DNA from: Aliicoccus persicus
GTDB taxonomy: Bacteria > Bacillota > Bacilli > Staphylococcales > Salinicoccaceae
NCBI RefSeq assembly: GCF_900110815.1
Contig: NZ_FOIT01000008.1
Location: 1-64,000 of the forward strand
Direction: 5' to 3'
DNA: 64,000 nucleotides
This document shows positions 25,677 to 35,403 of the stretch, one piece after another. Within the stretch, counting starts at the first letter, position 1. Each line of letters begins with the position of its first letter. Under the pieces are notes generated by a model. That model was not told the origin of the DNA and did not search any database. It saw only the letters and a program-made list of their open reading frames with translations. The translations under genes and the position numbers were made by a program.

Positions 25677-27215
25677 ATGAAACAATTTGGTTTAATCGAT
25701 ATAGGCTCAAACACGATTCGTCTTGTGATATTTCATTATCACAGCGACACGGGCTTAAAGGAAATTCGCAATATTAAAGCACCAGCGAGACTCGCGCAAT
25801 ATGTAGATGATGATTCTTACATGAGTCAAGAAGGTATTGATCATCTGGTTGAAATACTGACAAGCTACGATAAGGTTGCACGAGATGCAGGGGTTACAGA
25901 TATGTATCCGATTGCGACAGCAGCAATCCGCAGTTCTAAAAATCTGGATGACATTATCATGCAAGTAAAGACAGCACTCGATATGGATATTGTAGTCATC
26001 ACTGGTGAAGAAGAAGCGTACTATGGGTATAACGCAGTCGCGCATACAATTAGTAATGTTGACGCTGTAACTGTCGATATTGGTGGTTCAAGTTGTGAAA
26101 TTACACTATTCGAAAATAAAGAACTCATCAACTCGATTAGCTTGCCTTTTGGTGTCGTGACCTTACAAGAGATGTTTTTCAAAGATAAAGACCATAATGA
26201 CAAATCAGCAATTAAAACATGTACAGCATATATTAAAGAAAAGATACACAGCGTCCGCTGGATTGCAAAGCAAGGCATTCCGGTTATTGCGATTGGTGGT
26301 AGTGCACGAAACATCGCAAGAATTCATCAATCAATGACGAATTATCCGATCGCTGGTGTCCATGGATATACACTGACAAAAGATAATCTCGTGGATGTCA
26401 TAGAATTGCTCATGAAAACTGACGATGATGAACTCGATAATATTGATGGATTAAGTAAAGAGCGCACGGATATCATTCTACCTAGTGCACTTGTATTCAA
26501 AACGCTTTATGAATTCGTTGATGCCGAGATGTTCAAATTTAGCCGTCAAGGTCTCCGTGAAGGTTATGCAATCAACATCATTAAGAAGGATTACCCACAA
26601 GCGTTTAAGCGCTTCAATATTTTTGATGATACATTGCATCAAGTTGCGAATGATTTCAAAATTAAAGCATCTGAAGGATTGAAACGACGTGAGCTCGCCA
26701 GCAAGGTATATCAGGAGCTTTACATTCAAGGTGTATTAAACGTCACGAAACAAGATAAGCGACTGATGAAGAATGCTGCATATCTTTTTAACCTAGGTGA
26801 ATTTATCGACAAAGATGCAGCGAGTCAACATACGTACTATATACTTTCAAATAGCAACATCAATGGTTTAACACATAAAGACAGAGTGCGTCTTGCACTG
26901 CTAGCAAGCTATAAGAATAAATCATTGCTCAAGTTCTTTGCAGATGAAACAGGTTGGTTTACAGACGATGAACTCGATGTTATTTTGCCTTTGGGAAGTA
27001 TATTAAAATTTGCGAATGCGTTAGATATTTCCAATACAGGCATCGTAAAAGACTTGAGACTAGAAGTTGATGGAGATGATGCGGTACTCACTGTTTTTCA
27101 TGACGGAGATCCCGTGTCAGAAGCATATCAAACAAATCGCCAGAAAAAACATATCGAACGAATTTTAGATAAAGACATTGAGATTGTTTTTGAGGATATT
27201 TCTACACAGTTATAA
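25677..27215 (+). CDS. ppx: Exopolyphosphatase (Ppx/GppA family)
   Basis: 512 residues. N-terminal actin-like ASKHA domain with GLIDIGSNTIRLVIF (4-18) and the second phosphate loop VDIGGSSCEITLF (about 136-148). From about 310 it has an HD-like C-terminal domain. It hydrolyses terminal phosphates of polyphosphate, or of pppGpp in some members. The start ATG follows GAAGGAG and is 3 bp after fumC. The next gene is ppk, so the two probably balance polyphosphate together. Confidence 0.92.
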   Translation: MKQFGLIDIGSNTIRLVIFHYHSDTGLKEIRNIKAPARLAQYVDDDSYMSQEGIDHLVEILTSYDKVARDAGVTDMYPIATAAIRSSKNLDDIIMQVKTALDMDIVVITGEEEAYYGYNAVAHTISNVDAVTVDIGGSSCEITLFENKELINSISLPFGVVTLQEMFFKDKDHNDKSAIKTCTAYIKEKIHSVRWIAKQGIPVIAIGGSARNIARIHQSMTNYPIAGVHGYTLTKDNLVDVIELLMKTDDDELDNIDGLSKERTDIILPSALVFKTLYEFVDAEMFKFSRQGLREGYAINIIKKDYPQAFKRFNIFDDTLHQVANDFKIKASEGLKRRELASKVYQELYIQGVLNVTKQDKRLMKNAAYLFNLGEFIDKDAASQHTYYILSNSNINGLTHKDRVRLALLASYKNKSLLKFFADETGWFTDDELDVILPLGSILKFANALDISNTGIVKDLRLEVDGDDAVLTVFHDGDPVSEAYQTNRQKKHIERILDKDIEIVFEDISTQL

Positions 27216-27235
27216 ATCAATAAGGGGCGTTGGCA

Positions 27236-29362
27236 ATGAACAATTATAAACTAGACAATCCAGAGTATTATAATAATCGTGAGTTAAGTTGGCTAGATTT
27301 TAACTATCGTGTCATTGAAGAATCATTGGATGATAGTAACCCATTGCTAGAAAAATTAAAGTTCTTAGCAATAACAAGTTCAAATTTGGATGAGTTTTTC
27401 ATGGTACGTGTTGCAGGATTGAAAGACCAAGTGAAGATGAATTTCTTTGAGCCTGATTCAAAAACACAGCTGACGCCGACAGAACAACTCGAAGGTATCA
27501 GTCAATTGAATCGCCGCAATAGCCAACTTCAATATGATCAATATAACAAACTGATAAAAGAACTTGAAGGTCATAATGTCTTTATTCGAAAACCTCATGA
27601 ATTGCCAGAACACTTGCAAGAACGCCTTGAAGAAATATTTGATGAAGAAATTTTTGCGACATTAACGCCGTTAGGTATCGATGCTTATCGTCCGTTTCCT
27701 AAGTTAATGAACAAGAAAATCAACATATTTGTCGACTTGTATGATGATCACGGACCACAGACTGCAATCGTGCAGCTACCAACGATTATCGAGCGTATAT
27801 ACAGACTGAAAGATGGAGAAAGATCTTATGTTGTTTTATCTGAAGATGTCATTGTAGAACACATTGAAAAACTGTTTAAAGGTTACAGTGTGAAACGTAC
27901 ATTTGCATTTAGAATTACGAGAAATGCAGACTTGATGATACATGAAGAAGGCGCAAGTGACCTTCTCATAGAAATTGAAAATTTCTTGAGAGAAAGAAAA
28001 AAAGGTGCTGCTGTGCGTCTAGAAATAGATGTGAGTGAATATCCAGACTTAAATGGTACGTTCTTAATGAATGAACTGAGTTTGACAGACCAAGATGTCT
28101 ATCGTTTCGATGGACCGCTTGATCTGACATTTCTATTCGAGTTAACTGGCAAACTATCTGAAAAGATGCCTGGTGAAGTGTACGAAAATTTCACACCGCA
28201 AGCACCGAAGTTTTTGAACAATCAAAATGTATTTGAAAAAGCGATGAAGGAAGATATATTTTTCCATCATCCGTTTGAAAGCTTTCAACCAATCGTTGAT
28301 TTCATTACAGAAGCTTCTGAAGATCCATCTGTGCTTGCGATTAAGCAAACACTTTACAGAGTTTCTAGTGATTCACCGATCATAAAAGCATTGAAGTCCG
28401 CAGCTGAAAACGGTAAACAAGTGACAGTACTTGTCGAATTGAAAGCGCGTTTTGATGAAGAAAACAACGTACACTGGGCACGTGAACTAGAGGATGCAGG
28501 TTGTCATGTGATCTACGGGATGAACCATTTAAAAACGCATAGTAAAATCACGCTCGTTGTGAAAAAAATGAATGGTAAGCTTGTTCGATTTGTGCACTTA
28601 GGAACTGGTAACTATAATGATTCAACAGCAAAAATCTATACGGATATGGGGATCATTACAACTGATGAAGCGATTGGTGATGATGCGATTAACTTCTTCA
28701 ATTACTTGAGTGGTTATTCACTCAAACCCGATTACGAGACGCTTCATGTTGCACCGTTTGAGATTCGAGATCTGTTTAGTGATTACATTGAAAAAGAAAT
28801 CGAGTTCCACAAACAACATGGCAATGGCTACATCTTTGCTAAAATGAATTCTCTCACAGATAAGACGATTATCAACAGCTTGTTAAAGGCATCTCAAGAA
28901 GGCGTTAAAATCGATCTGATTATACGTGGCATATGTTGTTTACGACCAGGGATTGAAGGGGTTAGTGATAACATACGAGTCATCAGTATTGTGGGACGAT
29001 TTTTAGAACATACACGCATTTATTATTTTAATCATAATGGTGCCAAAAAACTGTACTTGTCATCTGCAGATATGATGACGCGAAACATGATTAAACGTGT
29101 AGAAATTCTATTCCCAGTCAATGATCCTGCAATTAAAGAAGAGCTCATTGAAATCAACGATATTTATCTTTCGGATAATACGAAGGCAAGATATCAAAAG
29201 TCAGATGGATCATGGGCATATGTTAAAAACGATAAGCCACCAGTCAATGCACAGTTAGAAATGATGAAGCGGGCAATTGACTTTACACGTGAGAGTCAGC
29301 AGCAAAAGGACAATCAGCTCCTCGATAAAGTCCGCTCACGATTCAAAAGAAAACGCTCGTAA
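27236..29362 (+). CDS. ppk: Polyphosphate kinase 1
   Basis: 708 residues, normal for PPK1. The N-terminal domain opens with [13 protein letters not shown]. The core includes [17 protein letters not shown] (about 378) and the autophosphorylated histidine region [13 protein letters not shown] (about 430). [12 protein letters not shown] and the second PLD-like site with HTRIYYF follow. It polymerises the gamma-phosphate of ATP into polyphosphate. The start is the ATG at 27236, eight bases after AAGGGG; a TTG two codons upstream is too near the ribosome site. A terminator follows. Confidence 0.95.
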   Translation: MNNYKLDNPEYYNNRELSWLDFNYRVIEESLDDSNPLLEKLKFLAITSSNLDEFFMVRVAGLKDQVKMNFFEPDSKTQLTPTEQLEGISQLNRRNSQLQYDQYNKLIKELEGHNVFIRKPHELPEHLQERLEEIFDEEIFATLTPLGIDAYRPFPKLMNKKINIFVDLYDDHGPQTAIVQLPTIIERIYRLKDGERSYVVLSEDVIVEHIEKLFKGYSVKRTFAFRITRNADLMIHEEGASDLLIEIENFLRERKKGAAVRLEIDVSEYPDLNGTFLMNELSLTDQDVYRFDGPLDLTFLFELTGKLSEKMPGEVYENFTPQAPKFLNNQNVFEKAMKEDIFFHHPFESFQPIVDFITEASEDPSVLAIKQTLYRVSSDSPIIKALKSAAENGKQVTVLVELKARFDEENNVHWARELEDAGCHVIYGMNHLKTHSKITLVVKKMNGKLVRFVHLGTGNYNDSTAKIYTDMGIITTDEAIGDDAINFFNYLSGYSLKPDYETLHVAPFEIRDLFSDYIEKEIEFHKQHGNGYIFAKMNSLTDKTIINSLLKASQEGVKIDLIIRGICCLRPGIEGVSDNIRVISIVGRFLEHTRIYYFNHNGAKKLYLSSADMMTRNMIKRVEILFPVNDPAIKEELIEINDIYLSDNTKARYQKSDGSWAYVKNDKPPVNAQLEMMKRAIDFTRESQQQKDNQLLDKVRSRFKRKRS

Positions 29363-29367
29363 TTAGT

Positions 29368-29407
29368 AAACCCCTAAAGATGGAATATTCCAACTTTAGG
29401 GGATTTT
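29368..29407. terminator. Bidirectional terminator between ppk and the pseudouridine synthase
   Basis: 9-bp stem CCCCTAAAG / CTTTAGGGG with an inner TGGA/TCCA, T-runs on both sides. Confidence 0.87.
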
Positions 29408-29412
29408 AGATG

Positions 29413-30240
29413 CTACAAACTCTCTTTATCTAATTCTACAAGAATTTCTTTTTGCAAAATTGGGTGAATGAATTGAATGCGATAGCTGAATAACTGTAAA
29501 TCTCTTAATACGGCATCGCCATATAATGTATCACCAATAACTGGGTAACCGATATGCGCTAGGTGGACACGAATTTGGTGTGTGCGACCTGTCTCAAGTT
29601 CGATTTCTAGTTCACAATATTCAGGACCAACATGCGCGCTTATAATATGTGTAACAGCATCTTTCCCACGCTCTGAAACACTATACTTGTTGCGCTCTGA
29701 ACGCATCTTTTCAATCGGTAAATCAATGGTCTGTGGCTCAATCAGTTGTTTCGTATCGACCCTTGCGATGTACACGCGTTTAATGTCACGTTCTGCAAGC
29801 ATATGATCGAGCAGCTTCTTAACGAGTGGGTGTTTCGCAACTAAAATAACACCTTTTGTCTCTTGGTCAAGTCGATGCACCGGCTCTAAATAATCGGCCT
29901 CGAGCGTATAAATTGCATGATTCATCAATGTGTTCGTCTCATGTAACTCATTCGGGTGTGTTTTCACACCACGCGGTTTAAACAGCACTGCTAAATAGCG
30001 GTCTTCATACAGCACGTCACATGTTCGATAGCTCGGTTTATACTGACTGAACTCTTCACTTTTGGGAAGTTCAACCGTATCGCCTGCAGTTAAAACAGTG
30101 CGCAAATTGGCAGATACATCATTGATAACAATATCTTTAGACATCCGCAGTAAATGCAAATCTTTTTTTGGTACATTCAACTGTTTAAACATCGCTTCTA
30201 GCGTGTGTTGATCGAAATTTTCATGGACAGTAAATTTCAT
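29413..30240 (-). CDS. RluA-family pseudouridine synthase
   Basis: 275 residues. The catalytic block PVHRLDQETKGVILVAK carries the conserved aspartate (HRLDxxTxG). GRTHQIRVHLAHIGYPVIGDTLYG is the RluA/RluD signature. The N-terminal ~60 residues resemble an S4-type RNA-binding start. The exact target (23S rRNA or tRNA) cannot be told. Its ATG overlaps the stop of the upstream thioredoxin-like gene (TAATG), implying translational coupling, which is unusual company for an RNA-modifying enzyme. Confidence 0.9.
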   Translation of the reverse strand: MKFTVHENFDQHTLEAMFKQLNVPKKDLHLLRMSKDIVINDVSANLRTVLTAGDTVELPKSEEFSQYKPSYRTCDVLYEDRYLAVLFKPRGVKTHPNELHETNTLMNHAIYTLEADYLEPVHRLDQETKGVILVAKHPLVKKLLDHMLAERDIKRVYIARVDTKQLIEPQTIDLPIEKMRSERNKYSVSERGKDAVTHIISAHVGPEYCELEIELETGRTHQIRVHLAHIGYPVIGDTLYGDAVLRDLQLFSYRIQFIHPILQKEILVELDKESL

Positions 30241-30851
30241 TATTCGTCCTCGTTTTCTGTATCTTCTTCCACTTCTTCGTTTTCTTCATCTGTTGCATCT
30301 TCAATGTCTGTTGACTCTTCAACATTCTCTTCTGTCACAAATGTTTCTCCATCAATCATTGCTTGCATGAATTCAGCAAACACTTCCGAGTTGCCTGGAT
30401 CTCCTTCAAGTCTTTCAACTTCTTGACCATTTTCGTAGTAAACCAATGTTGGTGTAGAAGCAATCATGAACACCTGTGGTGCCATTTGGTATTCAAGTAA
30501 GTTTAATTGAACAAGATTTGCATCGACCTGATCTTTCGCTTCGATCAAATTCGGTGTTGCATTTAAACAAAACTGACATACAGGTGACCAGTGATAAACA
30601 AATACACCATCCGTCTCATTTTGAACCGTTTCAACAACTTCTTCTAATGTCTGATTGAAGTGGTAGTTTTCATTATCTAGTAAATCTACAGTCGGCCCAT
30701 TTAAATCTTCAGCAGCGATATCTGTATACGGGTAATACCCAGATTCACTCAAGTTATCAGGATTGCTCTGATAATCTCTAATTAGAAAAAATGCTGCAAC
30801 AAAGCCAACGATAATTAAACCGACAATAACATAGAAAAATTTATTTCCCAT
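30240..30851 (-). CDS. Membrane-anchored thioredoxin-fold protein with CxxC
   Basis: 203 residues. N-terminal membrane anchor (6-25), then an extracytoplasmic thioredoxin-like domain with the redox motif SPVCQFC (C92, C95) and the following cis-Pro STPTLVYY near 136. The C-terminal 35 residues are nearly all Asp/Glu/Thr/Asn. It probably oxidises or isomerises thiols of exported proteins, with the DsbB-like protein encoded just upstream (11-bp overlap) as its re-oxidant. The order is DsbB-like, thioredoxin-like, pseudouridine synthase, all overlapping. Confidence 0.82.
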   Translation of the reverse strand: MGNKFFYVIVGLIIVGFVAAFFLIRDYQSNPDNLSESGYYPYTDIAAEDLNGPTVDLLDNENYHFNQTLEEVVETVQNETDGVFVYHWSPVCQFCLNATPNLIEAKDQVDANLVQLNLLEYQMAPQVFMIASTPTLVYYENGQEVERLEGDPGNSEVFAEFMQAMIDGETFVTEENVEESTDIEDATDEENEEVEEDTENEDE

Positions 30852-31275
30852 TTGTAATTCTCCCTTTTTTTAAGTTCTTAATGATAATAATTGAACATAC
30901 AAAGATAATAATGTTCGCGATTAAAGCTAAAAATGGAATGGTGATGAAACCGAACCAATTTATGTATTGTACCGTACATGACACACCTGTGCACATATTT
31001 AGGTCTGAGAAAACTGATAATTTTTGTAAAGCATAATGATAGATTGCAGCGACAATACCAATGCTACTAAAGACGAGTAGATAGTATGCAATGTTCATTT
31101 CTTTACGAATTACCGAGATAAGACTCATCAACGCCATCGGATACATGATGATGCGCTGATACCAACACATTTCACATGGTGCGTAGGCACGGATCTCACT
31201 AAAATATAGTGAACCGAGTGTTGCAACAAGTGCCACTAATACAATGACTTGCATTAAAAGATGATTTGATTTCAT
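30841..31275 (-). CDS. DsbB/BdbC-like disulfide-bond formation protein
   Basis: 144 residues with four transmembrane segments. First periplasmic-type loop PCEMCWYQRI (C34, C37) is the quinone-proximal CxxC of DsbB. A second pair in the other loop is C95 and C100 (NMCTGVSC). DsbB family members pass electrons from a thioredoxin-like partner to quinone. The start is the ATG at 31275, six bases after AAGGAG; an ATG further upstream lies before that site. As far as I recall S. aureus has DsbA but no DsbB, so this pair is worth noting. Confidence 0.87.
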   Translation of the reverse strand: MKSNHLLMQVIVLVALVATLGSLYFSEIRAYAPCEMCWYQRIIMYPMALMSLISVIRKEMNIAYYLLVFSSIGIVAAIYHYALQKLSVFSDLNMCTGVSCTVQYINWFGFITIPFLALIANIIIFVCSIIIIKNLKKGRITNGK

Positions 31276-31391
31276 GGACCGCTCCTTCTTAATCATTAAC
31301 TAATTCACCTGTTATCCATTATAATAAATTACAAGAGTATTGATAAGTGTAAGAGGTTACAAATTATTGAATATATGAAAGGCTGAGTCAT

Positions 31392-32492
31392 ATGACAGAT
31401 AAACTGCGCGTGTTAAAAGAAATTGCAGAGTTCTTAAACGCAGAGACTGATAAGTTTGAAATGATTCAAGGTGTCATTAATTTACTTATAGATAATACGA
31501 ACTATGATACGGCGTGGGTGATTTTTATCAATGAGCAAGGCAAGCACGAACTCATCGGTCACTATCAATTGCCAGAACGCTTGGCGGCAAACAACTATGA
31601 TTACTTAAAAAATGGCACGTGTTGGTGTGTTCAGAAATTTAATAATAATGAATTACATAAAGCTTCGAATATTATTGCGTGCTCGCGTTTAGAGAAGGCG
31701 AATCGCAATCAAGTGATTACAGAAGATACAATTACACACCATGCAACTGTACCGCTTTTAAGTGGTGATGAGCGTTATGGTATTTTAAACGTCGGTGCAA
31801 AAAATAAGAAAGTGTATGAAGAAGATGAGCTCAATTTACTCGAGTCTATCGGATTCCAAATCGGATCGACGATACGTAGAATTGAACTGAATAATCAAGA
31901 AAAGGAGACATTGATTGTCAGAGAGCGTCAGCGTCTCGCACGTGAATTGCATGACTCAGTCAATCAGATGTTATTCTCCATTTCAATTACCGCGAATGCT
32001 GCACAGACTTTAAAATCTCAAGAAAAAATGCAGAATACATTTCAGCACGTTGAGACCGTTTCAAGACATGCAATGCAAGAGATGAAGGCATTGATTTGGC
32101 AGCTAAAGCCGATCGGCTTAGAGAATGGATTAATCAATGCAGTCGAACATTATGCAGAATTGATCCAACTACATGTGAATATGTCGATCGATGGTTTTTA
32201 CAAAGTGCCTGATATGATAGAAGCTCAACTGTATCGCATTATTCAAGAGGCGCTGAACAACGTAAGAAAACATGCAGAAACAAATGAAGCAAACATCCAC
32301 ATAAAATTTGAAGGCGATCAAGTCCAAGTGATTATCGATGATGACGGTGTTGGATTTGATACCCATGAAATTAAGCCTGAGAATCAAGGGTTGAAAAACA
32401 TGAAAGAACGTACAGAAAAAATTGGTGGACAGTTCAACATCACATCAGATAAAAATTCTGGAACGATGATTCATATCAGCTTTAATATATAG
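31392..32492 (+). CDS. airS: Oxygen/redox-responsive histidine kinase AirS (YhcS) type
   Basis: 366 residues, cytoplasmic. GAF-type sensor domain (about 10-165) followed by a HisKA_3 dimerisation domain with phospho-acceptor H187 in RELHDSVNQ and a HATPase domain with NVRKHAE, DDDGVGFD and GLKNMKERTEKIGG. In S. aureus AirS an iron-sulfur cluster in the GAF domain senses oxygen. Here three cysteines are visible in the matching loop: C77, C79 and C97. RBS GAAAGGCTGAG; the regulator starts 11 bp after the stop. Confidence 0.88.
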   Translation: MTDKLRVLKEIAEFLNAETDKFEMIQGVINLLIDNTNYDTAWVIFINEQGKHELIGHYQLPERLAANNYDYLKNGTCWCVQKFNNNELHKASNIIACSRLEKANRNQVITEDTITHHATVPLLSGDERYGILNVGAKNKKVYEEDELNLLESIGFQIGSTIRRIELNNQEKETLIVRERQRLARELHDSVNQMLFSISITANAAQTLKSQEKMQNTFQHVETVSRHAMQEMKALIWQLKPIGLENGLINAVEHYAELIQLHVNMSIDGFYKVPDMIEAQLYRIIQEALNNVRKHAETNEANIHIKFEGDQVQVIIDDDGVGFDTHEIKPENQGLKNMKERTEKIGGQFNITSDKNSGTMIHISFNI

Positions 32493-32503
32493 GAGGGTAA
32501 GCA

Positions 32504-33136
32504 ATGGTAAATATTATTTTAACGGACGACCATCATATCGTAAGAGAAGGGATGAAATTTTTCTTATCGACGACTGATAATATCAATGTCGTTGAGGAAT
32601 TCAGCAATGGACCAGATACGCTCGCGTATTTAAAAGAGAATCATGAAGATATTGACTTGGTCCTGCTAGACTTAGTCATGCCAGAAATGAATGGCATAGA
32701 AGTGACGCGTTTAATTAAAAAAGACTTTCCATCGGTCAAAGTGTTGATATTATCGAGTTACACATCTGAAGAATATATTAGACCAGCTTATCAAGCGAAA
32801 GCGGACGGTTACATTATAAAAGAAATGGAAGCACATGATTTAATTCAAGCCATCAATGATTGTTTAGACGGAAAACCGGTCATACACAAAGATATTTTAT
32901 CGACCATTGATTCAGAAAAAGAATTACCACATGAGAAAAATCCACTCAGTGGACGTGAGATGGAAGTGTTAAAAGAAATTGTTAAAGGAAAATCCAATAA
33001 AGAGATTGGTGAAGCACTATTTGTCAGTGAGAAAACGGTTAAGACACATGTTAGTCATATACTTAGCAAATTAGAAGTGAGCGATCGGACGAAAGTCGTC
33101 ATATATGCGCTAAAGCACAATATGCTTGGTGTGTAG
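32504..33136 (+). CDS. airR: Response regulator AirR (YhcR) type, NarL/LuxR family
   Basis: 210 residues. Receiver domain with acidic pair D8/D9, phospho-acceptor D56 in LVLLDLVMP, and the conserved lysine in YIIKE. LuxR-type helix-turn-helix at about 145-205 (LSGREMEVLKEIVKGKSNKEIG, then EKTVKTHVSHILSKL). It binds DNA when phosphorylated by the adjacent kinase. S. aureus AirR controls respiration, nitrate and cell-wall genes (established for that species; transfer to this one is inference). RBS GGAGGG. Confidence 0.9.
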   Translation: MVNIILTDDHHIVREGMKFFLSTTDNINVVEEFSNGPDTLAYLKENHEDIDLVLLDLVMPEMNGIEVTRLIKKDFPSVKVLILSSYTSEEYIRPAYQAKADGYIIKEMEAHDLIQAINDCLDGKPVIHKDILSTIDSEKELPHEKNPLSGREMEVLKEIVKGKSNKEIGEALFVSEKTVKTHVSHILSKLEVSDRTKVVIYALKHNMLGV

Positions 33137-33270
33137 AAGATAAGAATGTGAAAAATGACAAAAAATCATGCAAATAACTTTTAAATTTATTAATCATGTA
33201 TTATATTTATAAGGACGAAAAAATAACTTCACGTATGAAATTAATTTCAAAATAAGGAGTATATGAGTAC

Positions 33271-33708
33271 ATGGATAAGAAAGCGTTCGTTAAAGTTCTT
33301 CAAGAAAAAATGAAGATGGTAAGAACTGAAGCGGGCTACACTCAAGATACGATGAGTGATACGATTGGTTTGTCTAAAAAAACATTGGTTCAAATAGAAA
33401 AAGAGAGAATCTTACCGAATTGGACAACTTGTCTGGCAATTAGTGCTTTATTTAGAGACTCACAAGTGTTGATCAATACTTTTGGGGGCGATCCTTTGGA
33501 AATTGCACAACAACTCTCTCGCGGTGTCAGTGCATATCCTGATCGAGAATTTGAGGGGATCTATTGGGAGACACTTGAAACGAAGGATAATCTCCTTCTT
33601 GAGTTTAATAAGAAAAATTCATTGTATAGAGTGTGTGGACAACAACCGAGACCGTATTTCACATCGATTATTGAAAGGGAAGCTTGGTCATTCTTTAAAA
33701 ATTACTAG
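33271..33708 (+). CDS. XRE-family DNA-binding regulator (SA1665-like position)
   Basis: 145 residues. N-terminal HTH (about 13-65: MKMVRTEAGYTQDTMSDTIG, then SKKTLVQIEKERILP). The C-terminal ~75 residues are unassigned and contain WETLETKDNLLLEFN. Its location next to airSR matches the S. aureus regulator SA1665, reported to bind the mecA region. Orthology is inferred from position and HTH type only. Good RBS AAGGAGT. Terminator follows. Confidence 0.8.
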   Translation: MDKKAFVKVLQEKMKMVRTEAGYTQDTMSDTIGLSKKTLVQIEKERILPNWTTCLAISALFRDSQVLINTFGGDPLEIAQQLSRGVSAYPDREFEGIYWETLETKDNLLLEFNKKNSLYRVCGQQPRPYFTSIIEREAWSFFKNY

Positions 33709-33734
33709 TTTTCCGGTTTTTATAATCTTCTGAT

Positions 33735-33768
33735 AAAATAGCACTAAGTGCTATTTTATTTTTTTTGG
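33735..33768 (+). terminator. Terminator after the XRE regulator
   Basis: 10-bp stem AAAATAGCAC / GTGCTATTTT, loop TAA, followed by ATTTTTTTT. The next gene's ribosome site begins just after. Confidence 0.88.
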
Positions 33769-33780
33769 TGGTGAAACGTA

Positions 33781-34911
33781 ATGGAAACAGTCATGATGAT
33801 TTTAATTATGGCAATTATAGGATCGCTAATCGGTGGTTTGACAAACAAATTAGCGATTACAATGTTGTTTAAACCGTATGAAAAAAAATATTTGTTTGGT
33901 TATGCTTTGCCTTTTACACCGGGCTTGATACCGAGAAGACGAGAGGAAGCCTCGACAAAACTTGGTGAAATCATCATGGGGCATTTACTCACACCCGAAG
34001 TATTTGTGGAAAAACTAAACAGTGAGAATACACGAAATTTTCTAGTGTTATTTATCGATCAACAGCTTGACACGATGGAGAGGGAAGAATGGTCGACATC
34101 GTATGTATTGAATCGAATCCATCCGACGCTAAGTGAAAAGATACTACAGGGATTAAATGACGAGATTTACAAAAATGTTGAAAAGTATGGCAATGATATA
34201 TACGAAAAGAATATCGATGAACTCATACCATCAGAATCCAGACTTAAACTCGATCAGTATATGTTTGAGACACATAAAATGATTCTCGGAAAAGCACGAG
34301 AGTATATTCGTTCTGAGCGCGGCTATCATGATATTTATACGATGATCGATGAGTTTATAGAAAATCGTGGTCGCCTGGCAAGCAGTCTAAAAGTATTCTT
34401 CTCAAAGGATAGTCTGACGCTTCGTGTGCAAAGTGAGTTTTTAAAACTGCTCAATCAAGAAAAGATGAATAATATTTTACAGACATTCATCATACAAGAA
34501 TACGATGAGTTAAGAGCACGAGACGTCGCATCGTTCATATCAGAGTCAGATAAAGGAAAAATGTTGTCTAATGTTTCAACATTTTTACAACAACAAATTG
34601 ATATTGAAGAAAAGTTAAATATTCCACTATATAAACTAAATCCAGAGCTGTTTAAATCATTTCAAGAGAAAGGGAAATATCAGCTGGTTGAGAATATCAT
34701 CCAATATCTAGGTAAAAACTTCGAAAAAATTTTAGATAAATTACAGCTCGCACAGTTGATAAAATATCAAATTGATAACTTTGAACTCTCAAAAATCGAG
34801 TCTCTCGTTATGGAAGTTTCTTCCAAAGAATTGCGTATGATTACCATGCTTGGATTCTTACTTGGAGGCATCATTGGTGTCGTTCAGGGCATAATAGTTT
34901 CCATTTTCTAA
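33781..34911 (+). CDS. DUF445 family membrane protein (YheB-like)
   Basis: 376 residues. Membrane segments at each end (about 2-22 and 352-374) bracket a large helical region. The N-terminal GGLTNKLAITMLFKPYEKKY and PFTPGLIPRRREE motif is the DUF445/YheB signature. Function unknown. In Bacillus the gene pairs with yheA (YlbF family), as it does here with the next gene. RBS GGTGGTG. Confidence 0.88.
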   Translation: METVMMILIMAIIGSLIGGLTNKLAITMLFKPYEKKYLFGYALPFTPGLIPRRREEASTKLGEIIMGHLLTPEVFVEKLNSENTRNFLVLFIDQQLDTMEREEWSTSYVLNRIHPTLSEKILQGLNDEIYKNVEKYGNDIYEKNIDELIPSESRLKLDQYMFETHKMILGKAREYIRSERGYHDIYTMIDEFIENRGRLASSLKVFFSKDSLTLRVQSEFLKLLNQEKMNNILQTFIIQEYDELRARDVASFISESDKGKMLSNVSTFLQQQIDIEEKLNIPLYKLNPELFKSFQEKGKYQLVENIIQYLGKNFEKILDKLQLAQLIKYQIDNFELSKIESLVMEVSSKELRMITMLGFLLGGIIGVVQGIIVSIF

Positions 34912-34965
34912 TTGATTACATGTATGTTAAAATAGGAACATCAATTCACTAAGAGGAGTTTTATA

Positions 34966-35316
34966 ATGGTAAACGTTTATGACCAAGCAAATGCACTGGA
35001 AAGTGCTTTAAGAAAATCTGATGAGTTTAACAACATGAAGGACCTTTACAATAAGGTTAATGAAAACCCTGAATCAAAACAATTATTTGATGAATTTAGA
35101 AATGTACAAGTTGAATTACAACAAAAACAAATGATGGGCGAAGAAGTTCTAGAAGAAGATATTGAACGTGCTCAAACTTCAGCTGAAGCGATTGAGAAAG
35201 ATGATAATATTAAATCGTTGATGGAAGCTGAACAGAAAATGAGTGAACTCATTCAAGACTTAAACCGTGTCATCATGAAGCCAATTGAAGAACTATATGG
35301 TATCAACAATAAATAA
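34966..35316 (+). CDS. YlbF/YheA-family protein
   Basis: 116 residues, all-helical, of the YlbF/YmcA/YheA family (KLYNKVNENPESKQLFDEFRN type motif at about 23-45, with a helical C-terminus). YlbF and YmcA in B. subtilis form a complex affecting RNase Y; this member is closer to the YheA group by position next to DUF445. RBS GAGGAG. Confidence 0.85.
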   Translation: MVNVYDQANALESALRKSDEFNNMKDLYNKVNENPESKQLFDEFRNVQVELQQKQMMGEEVLEEDIERAQTSAEAIEKDDNIKSLMEAEQKMSELIQDLNRVIMKPIEELYGINNK

Positions 35317-35329
35317 TTGATTGAATTGT

Positions 35330-35364
35330 AAAGAGGTCGTAATCATGGGCCTCTTTATTTTTGG
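35330..35364 (+). terminator. Terminator after the ylbF-like gene
   Basis: 9-bp stem AAAGAGGTC / GGCCTCTTT (one G-U pair), followed by ATTTTT. Confidence 0.8.
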
Positions 35365-35403
35365 TATAATATAGCTAACTTAAAACAGTAAAAAGGTGAT
35401 TAG

